Assembly (NCBI GenBank): GCA_917880885.1
Contig: OU862916.1
Location: forward strand, 46,660,831-46,724,830
Direction of reading: 5' to 3'
Origin: Limnephilus marmoratus
Lineage: Eukaryota; Arthropoda; Insecta; Trichoptera; Limnephilidae
Length of the DNA stretch: 64,000 bases
Shown here: in pieces, positions 22,321-32,805 of the stretch
Layout of the letters: every line of letters begins with the position of its first letter
Numbering within the stretch: position 1 is the stretch's first letter
The notes under the pieces: generated by a model
The model's input: the letters and a program-made list of their open reading frames with translations, nothing else
Databases searched by the model: none
What the model was told of the DNA's origin: nothing
Translations under genes and position numbers: made by a program

Positions 22321-23848
22321 GAGGCAGTGGTCGCTCCTAAAAAAAACCAAGGACCATTAACCAAACACATAATAGAGATGGCAATCTCTTAAAGAAAATT
22401 GTCAACCAAATCAATCAAAAGCTTGGAATTTTCGGCACTCCAGAACAAACCGAGATAATTGCTTATTATATTAGTATTTATTAATATTTCCCACTCTTGG
22501 TATGTATATATTCGGTCATCGGTTAAGGTTTTGTGGAGAATCCCTTCTCACGAAATCCGAGCTCGGAATATAAGACTAGCTAGTTTTATATTGTGAGTTA
22601 TAATCCTACCCAAACGTATGTTTACATATATATCTTTCTATGTACTGTACACTGGTTGATGTGGACCCGCTTACAATTAGCGTTTTAGACTCGACAGAGT
22701 TACTCTCACATCATTTCTTGTACGTAGAGCGAGGATTCACGACCCGTAACTCTACACAACACCGTGAGTATATGATTGCATATAGGACGAAACCGGTTCG
22801 CCCTAAGTAAATAGTAGACCTTGGAGGAGTAGGAATTTGGGGGTATCTAGGCTCGGATGACGACCTGAAGGCAGTGCATGATGGCATAAGGAAGGACGGT
22901 TAGGACGCGATAACTTAGGTATCAATTAACCGATCCGCGCCAGAAGATTGTGCGAATTTCTAGTTAGAATTTGATCACCTGGTTTACTTGTAGGAGGAAG
23001 GAGCCAAATTTTCGGCAGAAAAGGGTATTCTGAGTTCGTCTAATATGCAATCTATTAATTACATTAACCTACTAAACCCATCTTTATATGTACCTTATAG
23101 CAGCTGAATCGGATTGGAGAGATGACAAGCAGATACAAAACAATCATAATCAAATTTACTAACAATTAACCATTTGAGTCATACTTAATTATTTGTTCAA
23201 TTAAACATGCGTAATTCGATTAGTACAGGTTATTTACGAGTTCGTTAGGATGTAGGAAAGCATAATAAGCGACGGAGGAAAGTTAGTTCATTTAGAGAAA
23301 CTATTTAAAGTTAGATTTGCAAGAGAGAGACCAATACAGTTTGAAACTCAACGCTCTGACTAGAATCAAGAAGTTACCACAAAGAATGAAAGTAATTAAA
23401 GTCCCATATCATAAATCAAAAAAATTACACAACGTTTGATGGAGTTTAATTACAACATAAATACGAAAATATTTACGTTCAAGGTCGTAAATAACGTATT
23501 AATTAGTTAAGTACATATATCTCTAAAGGTATATAGTGCAAGGGAGCTTTAAGTAGCTTTCTGTAGTTATCAAAGAAAATAAGGGTCCAATTTTCATGAA
23601 GGCTTGTGTGACGTAGGGAAGGAATTTTCCATCCCTACTACACACATGCAAAGCCTTAAAAATTTAAATATCGATCAGAGCCAAAAGAAAAGTTCAAGAA
23701 AACTTGAAGGGATGAAAGAATTCCAAAAATAGAAAAAAAATCAAGAGGGGAAGATAGAATTATTACGACTGGTGCCAAGTGCCCAGGAGTAGAAAAAGAA
23801 AACAAAATCAGAATCAAAAGAGACAGAGATTATCACACTGCAAAGCCG

Positions 23849-23863
23849 TGGACCAGGAGTCAG
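23849..23863 (+). promoter_or_regulatory. Possible primer-binding site, tRNA not assigned
   Basis: TGGACCAGGAGTCAG begins 11 nt after the LTR end. TGG is expected for pairing to a tRNA 3' CCA. The rest resembles the acceptor of a tRNA beginning CCAGGA or ACCAGGA (Leu-like) but lacks one position, and the gap is larger than the usual 0-5 nt. Weak. Confidence 0.25.
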
Positions 23864-25142
23864 AGTTATACAAGTTTGCGTTGAAAAACTTTATTGGTCA
23901 ATCTATTGTAAAAACTGGAAAAAAAAATAATAATAACAAAATTAGGACGTATCATAAAAAAAAAAATAAAAAAAAAATAAAAAAAAAAAGAAAAAAAAGT
24001 TCATTTTAATTGAAGTGAAAATAATTTAATAAAAAAAAATTCAGAATAGTGCGACGTTAAATAAACACAACAAAAAAAAAATATTTATAAGTAAATAAAT
24101 AAACATAAATATACAATACATTAAAAAAAAAGTGCTAACGAATAAACTCTACAGTTTAAAATAATTTAAAAAGTGTCAATATAAAGTGTTAAATCGAGTG
24201 ACCGTGAACTTGTTAATAAAGACCCCTTTCATTTGTTATTGTATACAAAAGAATTTAGGTCAAATATGCTCTATGTAAACAAATAGTCAAGACAGGCCAT
24301 AAATAACAAATATAATGAGTTAAGAATTGACATATCTGGGTCAGGAATGTTAACGACCGTAATGTAAACAATGTGATTCGAGATAACGCGCGGTGTTCGT
24401 AAGCATCGAAAAGATTGATAAAAGTCAACATCGTGATACTGATAACAAAAAAAAAAAAAAAAAAACATCTAGCATTTAAAGGTGGGACACATCGAAAACG
24501 ACACGCACCACTTTGAGGCATTATAAAATAAACATCTGTTAAAAATAATATCAACATTCGGTTTCGATAAAAGAGGAAACACACTTCGGAGATAAAAGGG
24601 GGAACTTATCTACATAATGTGACCATTGTTTATAGATAATGTTATGTTTTGTATGTGAACATTATCACATAAAAAGACATAACATAAAATATAAGGAACA
24701 TAAATATAGAATACATTTTAAAAGGGTTTGGTGGAGCTCATGTTGATGGGAAAAATACATTCATTCAATCGGATCGAAATGAGAAGTTGAAATCAGATAT
24801 GGCGGTGTTAAACAGTTGTCAATAGGTATTTACCGATTTGAAAATACTCGATTATTAAAATTGCAGTAAATATGTTTATTTTGAGGAGGGTAGAAATCAA
24901 CGAATACAAAGGGATCTATGACGGTTGTTATGAACAACGAAATGGATTTTGCAAATTTAATGTAAATATTGAAAAAAAAAAAGATAGAATAACATACCTA
25001 AATACTTGATTGGGGATAGCGTCGAATTGAGAACTTCTAATATCGTAGACAAAGGTTTATGATAGGTATATAACCTATTTAAATGAACATTTGATTATTC
25101 GGACTTCGAAAAAAAAAAAAAAGAGGTTTAACTCTAAAAGTG

Positions 25143-25745
25143 CGAATTCAAAAAGATTTTGCGAAAATATCAGTGGATATTGCGAAATCCTAAACAAGAT
25201 TTTGCGATAGGTATTTGCAAATTGATGTGCGAACATCTGTTTTGATAGGTATTGCGAATTCTAAACAAGATTTTGCGATAGGTATTTGCAAATTGATGTG
25301 CGAACATCTGTTTTGATAGGTATTGCGAATTCTAAACAAGATTTTGCGATAGGTATTTGCAAATTGATGTGCGAACATCTGTTTTGATAGGTATTGCGAA
25401 TTCTAAACAAGATTTTGCGATAAGTATTTGCAGATTGATGTGCGAACATCTGTTTTGATAGGTATTGCGAATTCTAAACAAGATTTTGCGATAGGTGTTT
25501 GCAAATTGATGTGCGAAAATCTGTTTTCATAGGTATTGCTAATTCAAAACAAGATTTTGCGAAAATATCAGTAGGTATTGCAAATTGATGTGCGAAAATC
25601 TGTTTTGATAGGTATTGCTAATTCAAGGCAAGATTTTGCGAAAATATCAGTAGATATTGCAAATTGATGTGCGAAAGTCTGTTTTGATGGGTATTGCGAA
25701 TTCAGGGCAGATTTTGCGAGAATATCAATAGGTACTGCAAACCAT
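25143..25745 (+). repeat. 71-bp tandem repeat array in the leader
   Basis: The unit (GCGAATTCTAAACAAG, then ATTTTGCGATAGG, then TATTTGCAAATTGATG, then TGCGAACATCTG, then TTTTGATAGGTATT) counts to 71 bp. Nearly perfect copies start at about 25254, 25325, 25396 and 25467; diverged ones flank them on both sides. Each unit holds GCGA words and ATTTGCAAAT, an octamer-like palindrome. The minus-strand 62-codon frames here are by-products of the repeat. Confidence 0.85.
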
Positions 25746-26051
25746 GAAGGAGTGGTTGACATTCTAAACAATGAATAATTATTGTTTGAACGAAAATCAC
25801 GGGATATTTATTAACAATAGGGTTGCAATGTTCATTCCGTTTTTTTTAACAACTACCTACATTCAATTGAAATAAAGTGTGCGTTTTAGAGTTGGATTAA
25901 TTCGGGTTGCAATCGTTGTGCAAATAAAAATGATATAATTGAAAATAATGTGTCTATAGGGGGGCAGGTTCCAAAAAAAAAAAAAAAAAAAAACTTTTCA
26001 ATTACATATAGTCGATATTTAATTCGATAATTTAAATTCATTAAAACGAGA

Positions 26052-26354
26052 ATGGCCGAAAAGAGGAAGGCGGATGCGACAGAAAGAGATGTTGGAGAAA
26101 TATCAACGGAAGATGAGCTTAGAAACATATTCAAGCGTTCCAAATATTCTACATTGCGTGTGGAGAATATGGGAGGAGACAAGGGAGCTCAGCCAGAAGG
26201 GGAACAAGGCAAGGTTGAGAGGGAGTGTGGAAAAATAGATTTTCCACATGAAAATGATAAACCAATAATTTCACAGGAAAAACCCGAGGAAAAGGAACAA
26301 AAAATCGAAGATAAGATTAACGAAGTAAAGGGAAATAAAAAAAAAAAAGAATAA
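26052..26354 (+). CDS. Small charged ORF upstream of gag
   Basis: 100 codons, starting MAEKRKADATERDVGEISTE and ending in a lysine run encoded by poly(A). It is very rich in Glu and Lys with no hydrophobic core or known domain, so probably disordered. It contains RNIFKRSKYSTLRVENM, the only less charged part. The base composition matches gag and pol. It ends 190 bp before gag, across a 29-A tract at 26391-26419. It could be an N-terminal Gag extension split from gag by slippage at the A tracts, a regulatory uORF or an accessory protein. No homologue recognised. Confidence 0.4.
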   Translation: MAEKRKADATERDVGEISTEDELRNIFKRSKYSTLRVENMGGDKGAQPEGEQGKVERECGKIDFPHENDKPIISQEKPEEKEQKIEDKINEVKGNKKKKE

Positions 26355-26388
26355 AAATTTAAGAAAAATAAGAAAAACGAGAAAATTG

Positions 26389-26423
<35 letters not shown>

Positions 26424-26543
26424 TAGAATAAGAAAGGCAACATTTACATAAATAATTAAGAAAATTAAAATAGAGATTGTAAGGTTGTCGCTTAGTAAGG
26501 AAAATATAAACATTAGCCGACGAAACTCGGAAAATTTAAGAAG

Positions 26544-27509
26544 ATGGTGGGGAAACGTGGAACAGGAAGGAAAACACAGGCTTTAGTGACAGCAATCGGG
26601 GAGAATATCTCAGCCGAGACTTCAACAGTGAACATTGGAGATGTAACTACAATTATTCAGGCAGCTTTAGCACCGCTCGTCAATAAGATGCAGGAGCTCG
26701 AGAAGCAGTTGGAAAAACCAGCAACAGTGGCGGTGATAGGAGAGGATAATGCGCAGAAAAACGTTCTCCAAGTCGTGGAAATGTTACCGCAGCAGGAGCG
26801 ACCATCATTCTCCGGCGGAAATCAAAATCCAATTAGTTTCCTCGAGGATTTAAAAGAATACACTAGAAAAGTGAAACGTACGGATCCTTTAATTGTCGTA
26901 CGAGAGAATTTAAAAGGGGAAGCCAAATCGTGGGCGAAATTGTACAATAAGCGATGGGAGACTATGTCAGATTTCGAACGAGATTTTTTAGCTACCTATT
27001 GGGGAGACATTAAGAAAAATGAAGTTCGCCGCCGACTTGCAGAGGGGGTATATGATGCCAAGAAAAATATATCCATGCTCACTCATTTCGCAAACTATTG
27101 GGAACTTGCTAAGGCTTTGAAGATTACTGACACTCCGTTGGGCATAGTCGACGAAATTATGAGGCATTATCCGAAGGAAATTCAATCGCTATGGTTTTCG
27201 GGACAATCAGGAGACGAGATTGTCGCCGCTGAGTTTCTTCGAAAACTAGACACAATGGTATGTACGCCAGAAGAACGGAACTTAAAGAAGAGGAGTGGGG
27301 AGGAAGTTAGCAAGAAGGACAAATACCGTGACCGTTACCACGCCATAAAAAGGAGGATACACGCGATAGAAAGTGTGGGCCAAGGCGTTAGTTGCGGCAA
27401 ATGCACCGAAGTTAGCAGTTCACCAAAAGGAAATCCTACAATACCTACAACCGGGAAGGAACTAGTGGTCGCAGATAATTCGGGAAACGGACGGGGGTTG
27501 ATTCATTAG
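26544..27509 (+). CDS. gag: Gag (capsid-like) polyprotein of the giant Gypsy element
   Basis: 321 codons. Residues 1-85 are polar with a coiled-coil-like segment (LVNKMQELEKQLEK). Residues about 86-215 match the retrotransposon Gag/capsid pattern: PSFSGGNQNPISFLEDLKEY, VVRENLKGEAKSW, LYNKRWETMSDFERDFLATY and HFANYWELAKAL. This domain assembles the particle that packages element RNA. The C-terminal part is basic (KKRSGEEVSKKDKYRDRYHAIKRR) and ends GNGRGLIH. No CCHC zinc knuckle is present; one CGKC pair is seen near residue 285. The lysine/arginine segment may bind RNA instead. I use the ATG at 26544, the first in frame, since no upstream in-frame extension looks coding. The stop is 5 bp before the pol ATG. 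Confidence 0.88.
   Translation: MVGKRGTGRKTQALVTAIGENISAETSTVNIGDVTTIIQAALAPLVNKMQELEKQLEKPATVAVIGEDNAQKNVLQVVEMLPQQERPSFSGGNQNPISFLEDLKEYTRKVKRTDPLIVVRENLKGEAKSWAKLYNKRWETMSDFERDFLATYWGDIKKNEVRRRLAEGVYDAKKNISMLTHFANYWELAKALKITDTPLGIVDEIMRHYPKEIQSLWFSGQSGDEIVAAEFLRKLDTMVCTPEERNLKKRSGEEVSKKDKYRDRYHAIKRRIHAIESVGQGVSCGKCTEVSSSPKGNPTIPTTGKELVVADNSGNGRGLIH
27482..27488 (+). promoter_or_regulatory. Predicted -1 ribosomal frameshift site between gag and pol
   Basis: GGGAAAC lies in the gag frame as G|GGA|AAC, the canonical X XXY YYZ phasing. Gag occupies one frame and pol the -1 frame; the pol frame is open from 27479 and the gag stop is at 27507-27509, so the 31-nt overlap contains the heptamer. 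GGGAAAC is a known efficient slippery heptamer in betaretroviruses. A GC-rich stretch with ACGCCGGCGCC at about 27541-27552 could form downstream structure. The function is predicted, not shown. Confidence 0.65.
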
Positions 27510-27514
27510 TCTCC

Positions 27515-30500
27515 ATGGATACGACTCACACAGGAGGAGGGACGCCGGCGCCAAGACACAACACTGCATTGAAGATTATGATGAAATGGGGGTGGAATCC
27601 GACGAAAGGATTAGGAAAGGATGAACAAGGAATGACTGCCCCAGTAAAAGCTGAAAAGTACGTAAAAAGACGGAAGGATGGAGCGGAAGAAACGAGAACA
27701 GAGGAGGAAATGCGTGTGGAAGTATGCGTCAATTCACTGCAACATATAACTGACGAATGGAATAAATTGGAAATGATTGAAGAAAAATTGGGTAGGGAAG
27801 TTAGGGGTTTTAACAACATTTTTGAGGACCGAGATTATGAGGAAGTAGAAAAGGGTAGCACTTTACCGTTATTACCGGAAGCCAAAGCATATATAGATAA
27901 CACGGAAGTTCATTGTTTAATAGACACCGGAAGTCAGATCACGTGTGTAGCACAAGAATTCTACGAAAACTATTTGACTGATGAAACGCTTTATCCGATT
28001 ATGCCAGTAACAGCAATACAGATTAAGGTAGCTATAGGACACAAAAGTCAGAGAATATCTAGGTTGGTTTTAGTCCCACTACGATTTGAAAATGTTACAA
28101 TAAATACGCCATGTTTAATAATACCCAAGTTGATTAGGCCCGTTATATTAGGTATCAATTGGTTAGACGAATACACAGCTGAGTTTAAATGTGGGGAAAA
28201 TAGGAAGTTGAAAATAAAAACAGAAGTTGGTAAAAGGGAAATAGAATTGGTAAATTCATCGATAACTCATAGGAAACCTAAAGATGAGATTAGCAATCAA
28301 AATTGCGCAAGTGGAAAAATAATTAGTATCGAAGTAAACCCCGAAATAAATGATACGGCGTGTCTCGAGCGTAGAATAACGACATTTGTGTCCGGGCTAG
28401 ATTTGGAGTTAAAAGGGAAAGAAGGGTTGGAAAAGATTTTAATCAAACATAAGAATGTATTTAGAGACAGGCCGGGTCTCACAACTTTGTACACTCACGA
28501 AATAAAGATGACGGACGAGACGCCCTTCGTTAAGAGATCTTATCCTGTACCTTTTGCTTATAGAGATAAAGTTGACGAAAAAATTAGAGAATTGGAATTA
28601 CTAGGAATCATCAGTAGGGAGGCCACACAGTTTTCTAGTCCTCTAACGTTTACTTTAAAAAAGGACGGAACCGTTAGGATTCTTTTGGATGCCAGGTTTT
28701 TAAATACTAGAATGCACGCCGAAGTAGAGAAACCACCATTAACTTCTGAAATAATACAGCGTTTTCATGGCGTAAAATTCATTACCACGATAGATCTACA
28801 ATCTGCCTATTTTCAGATACCTATCAGTCCAGAGAGTCGTAAATATACCGGGTTTGTATACAATGGGAAATCGTATGTATACAAGGTATTGCCGCAGGGG
28901 TTAAAGACATCAGTTGGGAGTTTCTCAAGGGGAATGGACAAAATCCTCGGCCCAGGACTGAGAGAATTCTGCGCTAATTACTTGGATGATCTAATAATAT
29001 ATACGTGTGGGAGCCAAGAAGATCATTTCGAACATGTAGACGCGGTACTTGAGAGGTTAGAGGCAGCAAACATGACTTGTAAACTCGAAAAATGTCAATT
29101 TTTATTCACAGAAGTGCGTATGTTGGGACATATTATAACGCCTTTGGGAGTTCAAATGGATCCGGAAAAAATAGACGCGATTAAAAATTTTCCGGTACCC
29201 AAGAAAATCAAACAAGTTAGAGCTTTCCTTGGACTTTGCAATTATTACCGTAGATTCGCGAATAAATATGGGGAATCAACACGTGTTTTATGTGATTTAC
29301 TTCAGAAAAATCGAACTTGGAGGTGGGGTGACTTAGAACAGCGTGCATTCGAGAAGGTGAAAACATTATTTTTAGAAACAGTTATTTTACATCATCATGA
29401 TCCAAATAGTACATATTATTTACAGACAGACAGTTCGGGATTTGCAATAGGGGGGGAGTTATACCAGCTAGATAACGAAGGAAACCACCACGTTATTGGA
29501 TTTATTAGCAAAGCTTTAAGGGGACCAGAGTTAAAGTGGACCACATCGGAGCAAGAGTTGTGGGCGATAATATATGCTCTACATAAATTTGAGACGTATT
29601 TAAGAGGAGTACATTTGATAATAAGAACAGATCATCAAGCGTTGACGTTTTTGAAGACATGGAAGATGTACAGTAGTCGCCTAACTCGGTGGATTTTGTA
29701 TTTAAATCAATTTAACTTCACTGTAGAGTACGTTAAAGGAAAAGAAAATATAGGACCTGACATTTTATCTCGTTACTCTTGTGATGCAGAAAACGTGCAG
29801 GAGGAGAAAAACACATGCCCAGAAATAGCAGCTTTTGCGGTTAAAGGTAGACAACACATTCGAAAACACTTAGAAAATATAACAGAACTACAGAAACAGG
29901 ACACATTCTTGGGAGAAATTTTCGGGTACTTGCGCAAGGGAAAATTCGGACCACCGACAAAAAATGTTAATAGGTATTTAAAAAATTACAAGAAAATAGG
30001 TAAAACTTTGTATTACACCACAGGGCTAAACAAAACGGTTTTAGCAGTACCACAGGAATTGACTGAGGAGTTAATAAAAATGATACATTTAGAAATTGGG
30101 CACGGGGGAATTTTCAAAACAGGATCAGCTATGGGAGACAGGTATTACTGGCCAGGTATGAGCCGAGACATAAAACGCATAGTAAGAGGATGTCACCTTT
30201 GTCAGATGGCGAAGCGCGAAATTCGACCAACTGTAGGGCCAAGTAAATCAATTATGACCAAAGAAGTAGGACAATTAGCTATGGCAGATCTATACGGACC
30301 ATTACCGAGGGGAATGGGTGGCGTAAAATTCATATTTGTTATCCAGGATTCTTTCAGCCGATTTGTAAAATTATATAAATTGAGGATAGCAAGTACTAAG
30401 ACCGTGTTAAATTGTGTAGAGGATTTTAATAAAACCATACAAATAGATGCCTTGTTAACTGATAACGGATCTCAATTTACATCGAAAAAATGGGAAAACC

Positions 30501-31126
30501 ACATGAATAGGATGGGTATACGAATCGTACATACTTCAGTGCGAAATCCTGGACCGAATATAACTGAGCGTGTAAATAAAGAGTTAGGAAGAATTTTTCG
30601 TATTTATTGTCACGAAAAACATACAAAATGGTCAGCTTTCCTTAAAGAAATAGAGCAGACTTACAATAATTCAATACACTGTTCAACAGGATTTTCACCA
30701 AACGAGATAGCTTTCGGGAAATCACCAACTTATAGTTTAGACAAGTATACTCAGGGGTGTGGAAAACCTACGAAGACGATAGATGAAATTAGATTGACAG
30801 CACAAAAGAATTTGGAGAAAAGCGCTACGAATCGACAAAAATATTATAATCTCAATAAAAGACTAGTGACCTATGAAATCGGAGCCATGGTCAAGTTGAA
30901 AAAGATTACACAGTCAAATTTATTGCGAAAACAAATTAAGAAATTCAACTTACTTTACGAAGGGCCGTACGTCATCGGATCAGTAGTTTACAGTAACACG
31001 TATACCCTAATTGATCCGGTAACTCGGGAAATAAAAGGAGATTATAGCGCCATACATTTAGCGAGATATTACACGAGTAACAAGGAACAACAATCAGGAT
31101 TAAAGTTAGTGGAAGTCAACGAATAG
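27515..31126 (+). CDS. pol: Pol polyprotein: G-patch-like, protease, RT, RNase H, integrase
   Basis: 1203 codons from the first ATG; probably made by -1 frameshift from Gag, so its true N terminus would be fused. Residues about 20-56 resemble a G-patch (MKWGWNPTKGLG, then QGMTAPV). Aspartic protease: DTG at 137-139 and VILG at 210-213. RT: LDARFLN, TIDLQSAYFQIPI, LPQGLKTS and YLDD at 489-492. RNase H: D639, E681, D706. Integrase: H858/H863 and C893/C896 zinc motif, then D925, D983, E1018 (D-34-E). GPY/F-type motif EGPYVI near 1150. There is no chromodomain, dUTPase or Env. All catalytic residues are present and the frame is unbroken, so it looks functional. It supplies maturation, cDNA synthesis and integration. 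Confidence 0.95.
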   Translation: MDTTHTGGGTPAPRHNTALKIMMKWGWNPTKGLGKDEQGMTAPVKAEKYVKRRKDGAEETRTEEEMRVEVCVNSLQHITDEWNKLEMIEEKLGREVRGFNNIFEDRDYEEVEKGSTLPLLPEAKAYIDNTEVHCLIDTGSQITCVAQEFYENYLTDETLYPIMPVTAIQIKVAIGHKSQRISRLVLVPLRFENVTINTPCLIIPKLIRPVILGINWLDEYTAEFKCGENRKLKIKTEVGKREIELVNSSITHRKPKDEISNQNCASGKIISIEVNPEINDTACLERRITTFVSGLDLELKGKEGLEKILIKHKNVFRDRPGLTTLYTHEIKMTDETPFVKRSYPVPFAYRDKVDEKIRELELLGIISREATQFSSPLTFTLKKDGTVRILLDARFLNTRMHAEVEKPPLTSEIIQRFHGVKFITTIDLQSAYFQIPISPESRKYTGFVYNGKSYVYKVLPQGLKTSVGSFSRGMDKILGPGLREFCANYLDDLIIYTCGSQEDHFEHVDAVLERLEAANMTCKLEKCQFLFTEVRMLGHIITPLGVQMDPEKIDAIKNFPVPKKIKQVRAFLGLCNYYRRFANKYGESTRVLCDLLQKNRTWRWGDLEQRAFEKVKTLFLETVILHHHDPNSTYYLQTDSSGFAIGGELYQLDNEGNHHVIGFISKALRGPELKWTTSEQELWAIIYALHKFETYLRGVHLIIRTDHQALTFLKTWKMYSSRLTRWILYLNQFNFTVEYVKGKENIGPDILSRYSCDAENVQEEKNTCPEIAAFAVKGRQHIRKHLENITELQKQDTFLGEIFGYLRKGKFGPPTKNVNRYLKNYKKIGKTLYYTTGLNKTVLAVPQELTEELIKMIHLEIGHGGIFKTGSAMGDRYYWPGMSRDIKRIVRGCHLCQMAKREIRPTVGPSKSIMTKEVGQLAMADLYGPLPRGMGGVKFIFVIQDSFSRFVKLYKLRIASTKTVLNCVEDFNKTIQIDALLTDNGSQFTSKKWENHMNRMGIRIVHTSVRNPGPNITERVNKELGRIFRIYCHEKHTKWSAFLKEIEQTYNNSIHCSTGFSPNEIAFGKSPTYSLDKYTQGCGKPTKTIDEIRLTAQKNLEKSATNRQKYYNLNKRLVTYEIGAMVKLKKITQSNLLRKQIKKFNLLYEGPYVIGSVVYSNTYTLIDPVTREIKGDYSAIHLARYYTSNKEQQSGLKLVEVNE

Positions 31127-32244
31127 AATGCGAAATTTGCAAATATTTGAAAATATTTATAAATAAATAAATAAACGACTGAGAAATACAAATAAAAATA
31201 TGTTAGGATACGTCTTGGGGTAGGGGAAGAAAGAAACTTTACTAAAATGTTAGGCTATCAGTTTGCTTGCGAGGGACGGGTCGTCGTCGAGTCTTTAAGA
31301 GTGAGTGGACAAGTTTCTTAATAAGCGACAATCATGTTTAAATATAGAAATAGAGTAAGGTAAAAATATTCGTTAATTTTGATTTTATTATTTAGAAAAA
31401 AAAAAGGGGGGGTTTTTTTTTGATGTGCTAGTGAATAGAAAAAAAAAAAATTGTTAGGTAATTAAGGACACTTAAGAGGAAAAGAATTAGAGATATTATA
31501 TGACACACATAATGGTACGTTTTATAGGATAGAGTTTTAAATAAACATTGCTTAGGAGTTAAAAAAAAAAAATGTGTTTTGAAATCTTGAAATAAAAATG
31601 TTTATCTGTAGAGATGTGGTAGAAATTAGGTAAATATAAGAAGGTAACATTAGAATTACGATATAAATAGATAGATTTCGAAAAAAAAAAGGGGAAAAAC
31701 GGGAACGCTGAACCAATTTGAGGATAATTAAGAACATTTATGAAAATTACAAATTAGAGTGGGTAACACTTAGGTTAGGACAATTTTGAATGAACTATGA
31801 AATAACAATTAGAAATTAAGGATTAGGCAATAAAGTTTAAATAAAGAAAAAAAAAAAAAAATGCTGGAAAATTTATATAGAACATGTATACCACTGATTG
31901 TCGGATTGGGTGAGGTCGTGCGAAAACATATACATTTCACAAAAACTTATACTTACAAACAAAAACAATTATTTGCACACCAAGAGACCACCCGCTTTTC
32001 AGTTGGTCGAAAGGCCGCGAGATTGTAAACAATCTTTACTTAAATCATTGTAAGGGAGGTCTTAGTCCAATTTGGTTGGGGACCACCAAAACACGCGAGT
32101 CGAGGGGCGTGTTCCAGCGAAAAAGAGATTAATTTTGAGTCTATCAAAATTACAGAAAATTCCATAAAATAAAATCTACGCGAAAAGAAAATAGAAAATA
32201 CAATGAGATTCAATTCAAGATTGTTAACAATCCGATAAAACAGA
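31127..32244 (+). other. A-rich region after pol without env
   Basis: No plus-strand frame above 60 codons. It contains several poly(A) and one poly(G) to poly(T) run (31398-31423). An env gene, if ever present, is not here. Confidence 0.6.
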
Positions 32245-32640
32245 GAAGAGATAGGGATAATAGGATATAGAGGAGAGATAGGGGATAACAAAATGAGGAG
32301 GGAAGATAGGGATAATAGTATACGGAGAAGAGATAGGGGATAAAAGAATGAGGAGGGGGATAGGGAGCAATAGGATACGAAGAAGAAATAGGGGATAACA
32401 AAATGAGGAGGGGAGATAGGGAGCAATAGGATACGGAGAAGAGATAGGGGATAACAGAATGAGGAGGGGAGATAGGGAGTAATAGGATACGAAGAAGAGA
32501 TAGGGGATAACAAAATGAGGAGGGGAGATAGGGAGCAATAGGATACGAAGAAGAGATAGGGAATAACAAAATGAGGGGGGGAGATAGGGAGCAATAGTAT
32601 ACGAAGAAGAGATAAGGAATAACGACATGGGGAGGGAAAG
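32245..32640 (+). repeat. 56-bp purine-rich tandem repeat array
   Basis: About seven units of AGAGATAGGGGATAACAAAATG, GAGGAGGGGAGATAGGGAG and CAATAGGATACGAAGA. Most of each unit is A or G on the sense strand, and GAGGAGGGGAGATAGGGAG resembles the true polypurine tract. The long minus-strand frames of Ser/Leu/Pro/Tyr repeats here are by-products. Confidence 0.85.
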
Positions 32641-32680
32641 GTAGCTAGCCTAAATTTGAACACAATTTCGGTGTCTAACG

Positions 32681-32744
<64 letters not shown>
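32681..32744 (+). repeat. 64-nt poly(A) tract upstream of the polypurine tract
   Basis: An uninterrupted run of 64 A on the sense strand, 50 bp before the polypurine tract. It could be an old insertion of a polyadenylated end or slippage growth. Its exact length may be an assembly artefact. Confidence 0.85.
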
Positions 32745-32746
<2 letters not shown>

Positions 32747-32794
32747 AGAAGACGCCTAAATAAAATACAACGTTAGCCACAGCAAATTGAGTTC

Positions 32795-32805
32795 AGAGGA
32801 GGGAA
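32795..32805 (+). promoter_or_regulatory. Polypurine tract (plus-strand primer)
   Basis: AGAGGAGGGAA ends one base before the TG of the right LTR, where RNase H would leave the plus-strand primer. Confidence 0.75.

Larger units (their letters stand above)
17773..23837 (+). repeat. Left LTR, 6065 bp
   Basis: It begins TGTGATGAATTGC and ends GATTATCACA. It holds a basic ORF (18224-18535), broken open segments to about 19470, a long A-rich region without frames (about 20040-21000), a (TA)-rich stretch (21240-21325), a TATA-like promoter (21894-21907) and a ~113-bp imperfect triple repeat (22003-22320). Typical Gypsy LTRs are a few hundred bases to about 2 kb, so this is very long. AATAAA words are too frequent to pick the polyadenylation site. 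Confidence 0.93.
23838..26051 (+). other. Retrotransposon leader, non-coding
   Basis: About 2.2 kb of A-rich sequence with many homopolymer A runs (for example 24448-24466 and 25975-25993). It contains no plausible plus-strand frame except a lysine-rich, asparagine-rich run at 23779-24009 that is a low-complexity artefact crossing the LTR boundary. It contains the 71-bp tandem array. Packaging or enhancer elements would be expected here. Confidence 0.6.

Noticed and set aside
23779..24009. 76-codon lysine/asparagine-rich frame
   Set aside because: It crosses the LTR/interior boundary and consists mainly of A-rich low complexity.
25190..25771. Repeated 62-67 codon minus-strand frames
   Set aside because: Antisense of the 71-bp tandem repeat; the reading frame recurs only because of the repeat.
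32040..32780. 246-codon minus-strand frame (Phe run, then Leu/Ser/Pro/Tyr repeats) and its overlapping frames
   Set aside because: It is the antisense of the A64 tract and the purine-rich tandem repeat; all three frames are open for the same trivial reason.
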